A stretch of 64,000 nucleotides of DNA from Paraburkholderia sartisoli. GTDB taxonomy: Bacteria > Pseudomonadota > Gammaproteobacteria > Burkholderiales > Burkholderiaceae. The stretch is from positions 434,001-498,000 of the forward strand of contig NZ_FNRQ01000002.1 of the NCBI RefSeq assembly GCF_900107685.1, written 5' to 3'. The notes beneath the pieces were generated by a model that saw only the letters and a list, made by a program, of their open reading frames with translations, had not been told where the DNA came from and did not search any database. A program made the position numbers and the translations under genes. Below, one piece after another: positions 62,098-64,000 of this stretch; positions within the stretch are counted from its first letter, which is position 1; every line of letters begins with the position of its first letter.

Positions 62098-62951
62098 GCG
62101 CCCCCCCGCGCGACTGGCGCGAAGCCGAACGCCGTCAGCGCCCGGTGACTGCGCTGAATGGCGCCTTCCGGTTCAGACGAAATGATTTCAAGCATGCAGG
62201 TTCCCTCGAAGTTGATGTCGTCCAGCGCGGTGTGTACCTGCGCGAAGGGCATGTCGCCAAGACCGGCTTCGTCATGGCGCCACGCGCTTCGCGTGGTATC
62301 CGACAGATGGACCAGGTGGACGAGTTCGCGTAATGCCCGCAAACCCGCGCCAGGCGACTCGCCGATGAAATGCGCGTTCGCCACGTCATAGCAGACCGCC
62401 AGCGAGCGCGAACCGTATCCGCGCACGAAGGCGCCGAGCGTCGTGGCATCGGGAAAGGACGCGAACGGCACGTTCTCCAGCGCGAGCGTCACGCCCTGCC
62501 GCTCGGCACGTGGAAGCAGTGCGTCGAGGCTTTCGCGCATCCATGTTTCGCGCTGCTCATGTGATGGCGGAAAGAGCGGACTCATGCGGCCGGGCACGAC
62601 GACCAGATGCGTCGCGCCGAGATCGGCAGCCAGATCGATCGCATCGATGAAAAGATTGACCGAGTACTCACGCATGCGCCGCATCGGGCTGGCGAGGTTG
62701 TGATCCAGGCTCGGCACGTTCAGCGAGCGCACGACCAGACCTTCGGCCGCGAACGACGCGGCAAGCCGCCTGCGCTCGCCGGACGCAAACTCATCCAGCG
62801 CGAGGTGCGGCGGGTTCAGCACCAGCTCGAACTCGCGATATCCGAGCGCGCCAAGCCACCGTACGCAATCGGCCGCCGGGGTCGACCAGATGTAGCCGTA
62901 GGTGTTCACGCCGAGCGGCCTCGCCCGTTGCTTCGTGTCCGGAGTCGTCAT
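62094..62951 (-). CDS. Sugar phosphate isomerase/epimerase-type TIM-barrel protein (AP endonuclease 2 family)
   Basis: 285 residues. LGVNTYGYIWSTPAADCVRWLGALGYREFELVL starts the barrel, HLVVVPGRMSPLF, LALENVPFASFPDA (metal-binding Glu), AVCYDVANAHFIGES (Asp/His) and LVHLVHLSDTTRSAWRHDEAGLGDMPF (His-Asp) are the metal site, and CMLEIISSEPE ends it. IolE, xylose-isomerase-like and 3-dehydroshikimate dehydratase enzymes share this layout. It overlaps the ABC ATPase gene by 4 bases and the extended SDR by 4. Confidence 0.88.
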   Translation of the reverse strand: MTTPDTKQRARPLGVNTYGYIWSTPAADCVRWLGALGYREFELVLNPPHLALDEFASGERRRLAASFAAEGLVVRSLNVPSLDHNLASPMRRMREYSVNLFIDAIDLAADLGATHLVVVPGRMSPLFPPSHEQRETWMRESLDALLPRAERQGVTLALENVPFASFPDATTLGAFVRGYGSRSLAVCYDVANAHFIGESPGAGLRALRELVHLVHLSDTTRSAWRHDEAGLGDMPFAQVHTALDDINFEGTCMLEIISSEPEGAIQRSHRALTAFGFAPVARGGA

Positions 62952-64000
62952 GCCGTCTCCCGCGAGCGTTCTTCGGGGCCGGCCGTCGTCACGCCGAGCA
63001 GGCGTTCCTGCAGCGCCGTGTCGGCCGCCAGTCCCTTCGCGCTGCCGCCGAACGCCACCTTGCCGTTGACGAGCACGTAAGCACGGTCGGCCATTGTCAG
63101 CACGGACTGCGCATGGTGCTCGACGATCACGAGGCTCGCCCGCGAGGTCAGCTTCGCCACCGCCTCGCGGACCTCATGTACGACCGCTGGCGCGAGGCCC
63201 TCGAACGGCTCATCCAGCAGGATGAGGCTGCTGGGCACCATCAGCGCGCGCGCAATCGCGACCATCTGCCGTTCGCCGCCCGAGAGATTGCCCGCGCGCG
63301 AGCGCATCAGCACGCGCAGCTTGGGAAACAGCTCGCAGATCTCGTCGAGCGGTGCGCCACCGTCGCGAGCGCCGATCTTCAGGTTGTCCTGCACGGTGAG
63401 GTTGGGGAAGAGCCGCCGCCCTTCCGGCACCAGTGAAATGCCGAGCCGGTTGATGAGATCGGCGCGCATCGCGCTGACGTCCTTGCCGTCGAAGTTCACG
63501 CGGCCGGCGGTGGCGTGCAGCGTCCCGGTGATCGTGCGCAACAGCGTGGTCTTGCCGACGCCATTGCGGCCAAGCAGCGCCACGACCTCGCCGGCGTACA
63601 CGGTCATATCGACACCGTCGAGTACCGTGCCGCCGTCGTAGCCCGCGCACACCTGGTCGAGCTGCAGCAGCGCGCGCGCCGTCGGGATAGCCTGCGCCGG
63701 TTCAGATGCGGCGTCGGCGCGTGCGATCCTCGCCGGAGCGGCAACGGCCGTGCCCGAATCGCCGAGGTAGGCGCTGATCACCTGCGGATCATGCGCGACG
63801 GCGGCGGGCAAGCCGTCGGCGATCAGCCGGCCCTGGTGCAGCACCGTGATGCGATCGGACAGCGCCAGCACGCGGTCGATGTCGTGCTCGATCAGAAGCA
63901 CCGCGTGCGAACTCGCAAGACGCCGGATCAGCGTGGCGACGATCTGGCGATCCGATTCCGCCAGTCCCGCGAGCGGCTCGTCCAGTAGCAGCAGCCTCGC
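62948..64000 (-). CDS. Fused LivG-LivF ABC-transporter ATPase, partial
   Basis: Runs out of the window at its 5' end. From base 64000 the frame reads the Walker B of a first ATPase (ARLLLLDEPLAGLAESDRQIVATLIRRLA, then LLIEHDIDRVLALSDRITVLHQGRLIADG), and a linker of about 40 residues joins a complete second ATPase with Walker A LLGRNGVGKTTLLRTITGTL, signature LSGGERQMVAIARAL and Walker B LILLDEPFEGLAP. The two halves look like LivG and LivF of branched-chain-type importers. Substrate-binding protein and permease genes are expected beyond the window. It heads the visible part of the operon and overlaps the TIM-barrel gene by 4 bases. Confidence 0.92.
   Translation of the reverse strand, partial: ARLLLLDEPLAGLAESDRQIVATLIRRLASSHAVLLIEHDIDRVLALSDRITVLHQGRLIADGLPAAVAHDPQVISAYLGDSGTAVAAPARIARADAASEPAQAIPTARALLQLDQVCAGYDGGTVLDGVDMTVYAGEVVALLGRNGVGKTTLLRTITGTLHATAGRVNFDGKDVSAMRADLINRLGISLVPEGRRLFPNLTVQDNLKIGARDGGAPLDEICELFPKLRVLMRSRAGNLSGGERQMVAIARALMVPSSLILLDEPFEGLAPAVVHEVREAVAKLTSRASLVIVEHHAQSVLTMADRAYVLVNGKVAFGGSAKGLAADTALQERLLGVTTAGPEERSRETA

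Overview
The window is GC-rich DNA with the gene content and synteny of a Burkholderiaceae chromosome (Burkholderia, Paraburkholderia or Caballeronia). The evidence is a yqgE-ruvX-pyrR-pyrB-pyrC'-plsC string, thiD next to rubredoxin, CIRCE-controlled groES-groEL, and an rml operon divergent from apaH. Species cannot be fixed from this sequence alone.

1-32.5 kb is a surface-polysaccharide locus, most likely O-antigen and otherwise exopolysaccharide. The left edge holds the end of a WecA-type sugar-phosphate transferase and a complete glmS. The rest lies on the minus strand: two FlaA1/WbpM-type dehydratases, a small phosphoglycosyl transferase, a reductase, two glycosyltransferases, a heparinase-like protein, a fused two-domain oxidoreductase, an AsnB-type amidotransferase, a Wzy-like polymerase, a Wzx-like flippase, gmd, wecC, wecB, a Wzz-type chain-length protein, manC, rmd, a second gmd, and rmlD/C/A/B. 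Together they should make UDP-ManNAcA, GDP-D-rhamnose, dTDP-L-rhamnose and probably UDP-QuiNAc, then assemble, flip and polymerise a repeat unit on undecaprenyl phosphate.

32.8-42 kb is conserved housekeeping: apaH, plsC, the pyrimidine genes, ruvX, yqgE, an unrecognised Ala-rich protein, rubredoxin and thiD. The dihydroorotase-like protein beside pyrB lacks catalytic metal ligands and looks like the non-catalytic PyrC' type.

42-45 kb is accessory: a 5'-truncated group II intron, an O-acyltransferase gene, and an IS3 shell carrying a fragment of an IS110 transposase. The IS3 element sits exactly in the loop of what was a perfect terminator downstream of groEL.

45-50 kb carries groEL and groES with a CIRCE operator over a sigma-70 promoter, followed by a two-gene encapsulin system in which a dye-decolorising peroxidase with a C-terminal loading peptide precedes its shell protein.

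50-64 kb is metabolic accessory content: a YdeP/FdhF-like molybdopterin oxidoreductase, a tcuR-like/tcuA/tcuB operon, a divergent related LysR gene, and a minus-strand operon (flavin dehydrogenase, SDR, two epimerase-like enzymes, cupin, TIM-barrel isomerase, fused LivG-LivF ATPase) that runs out of the window. It probably takes up and breaks down a small carbohydrate-like or carboxylic substrate that the sequence does not identify. No rRNA, tRNA or CRISPR array was seen.
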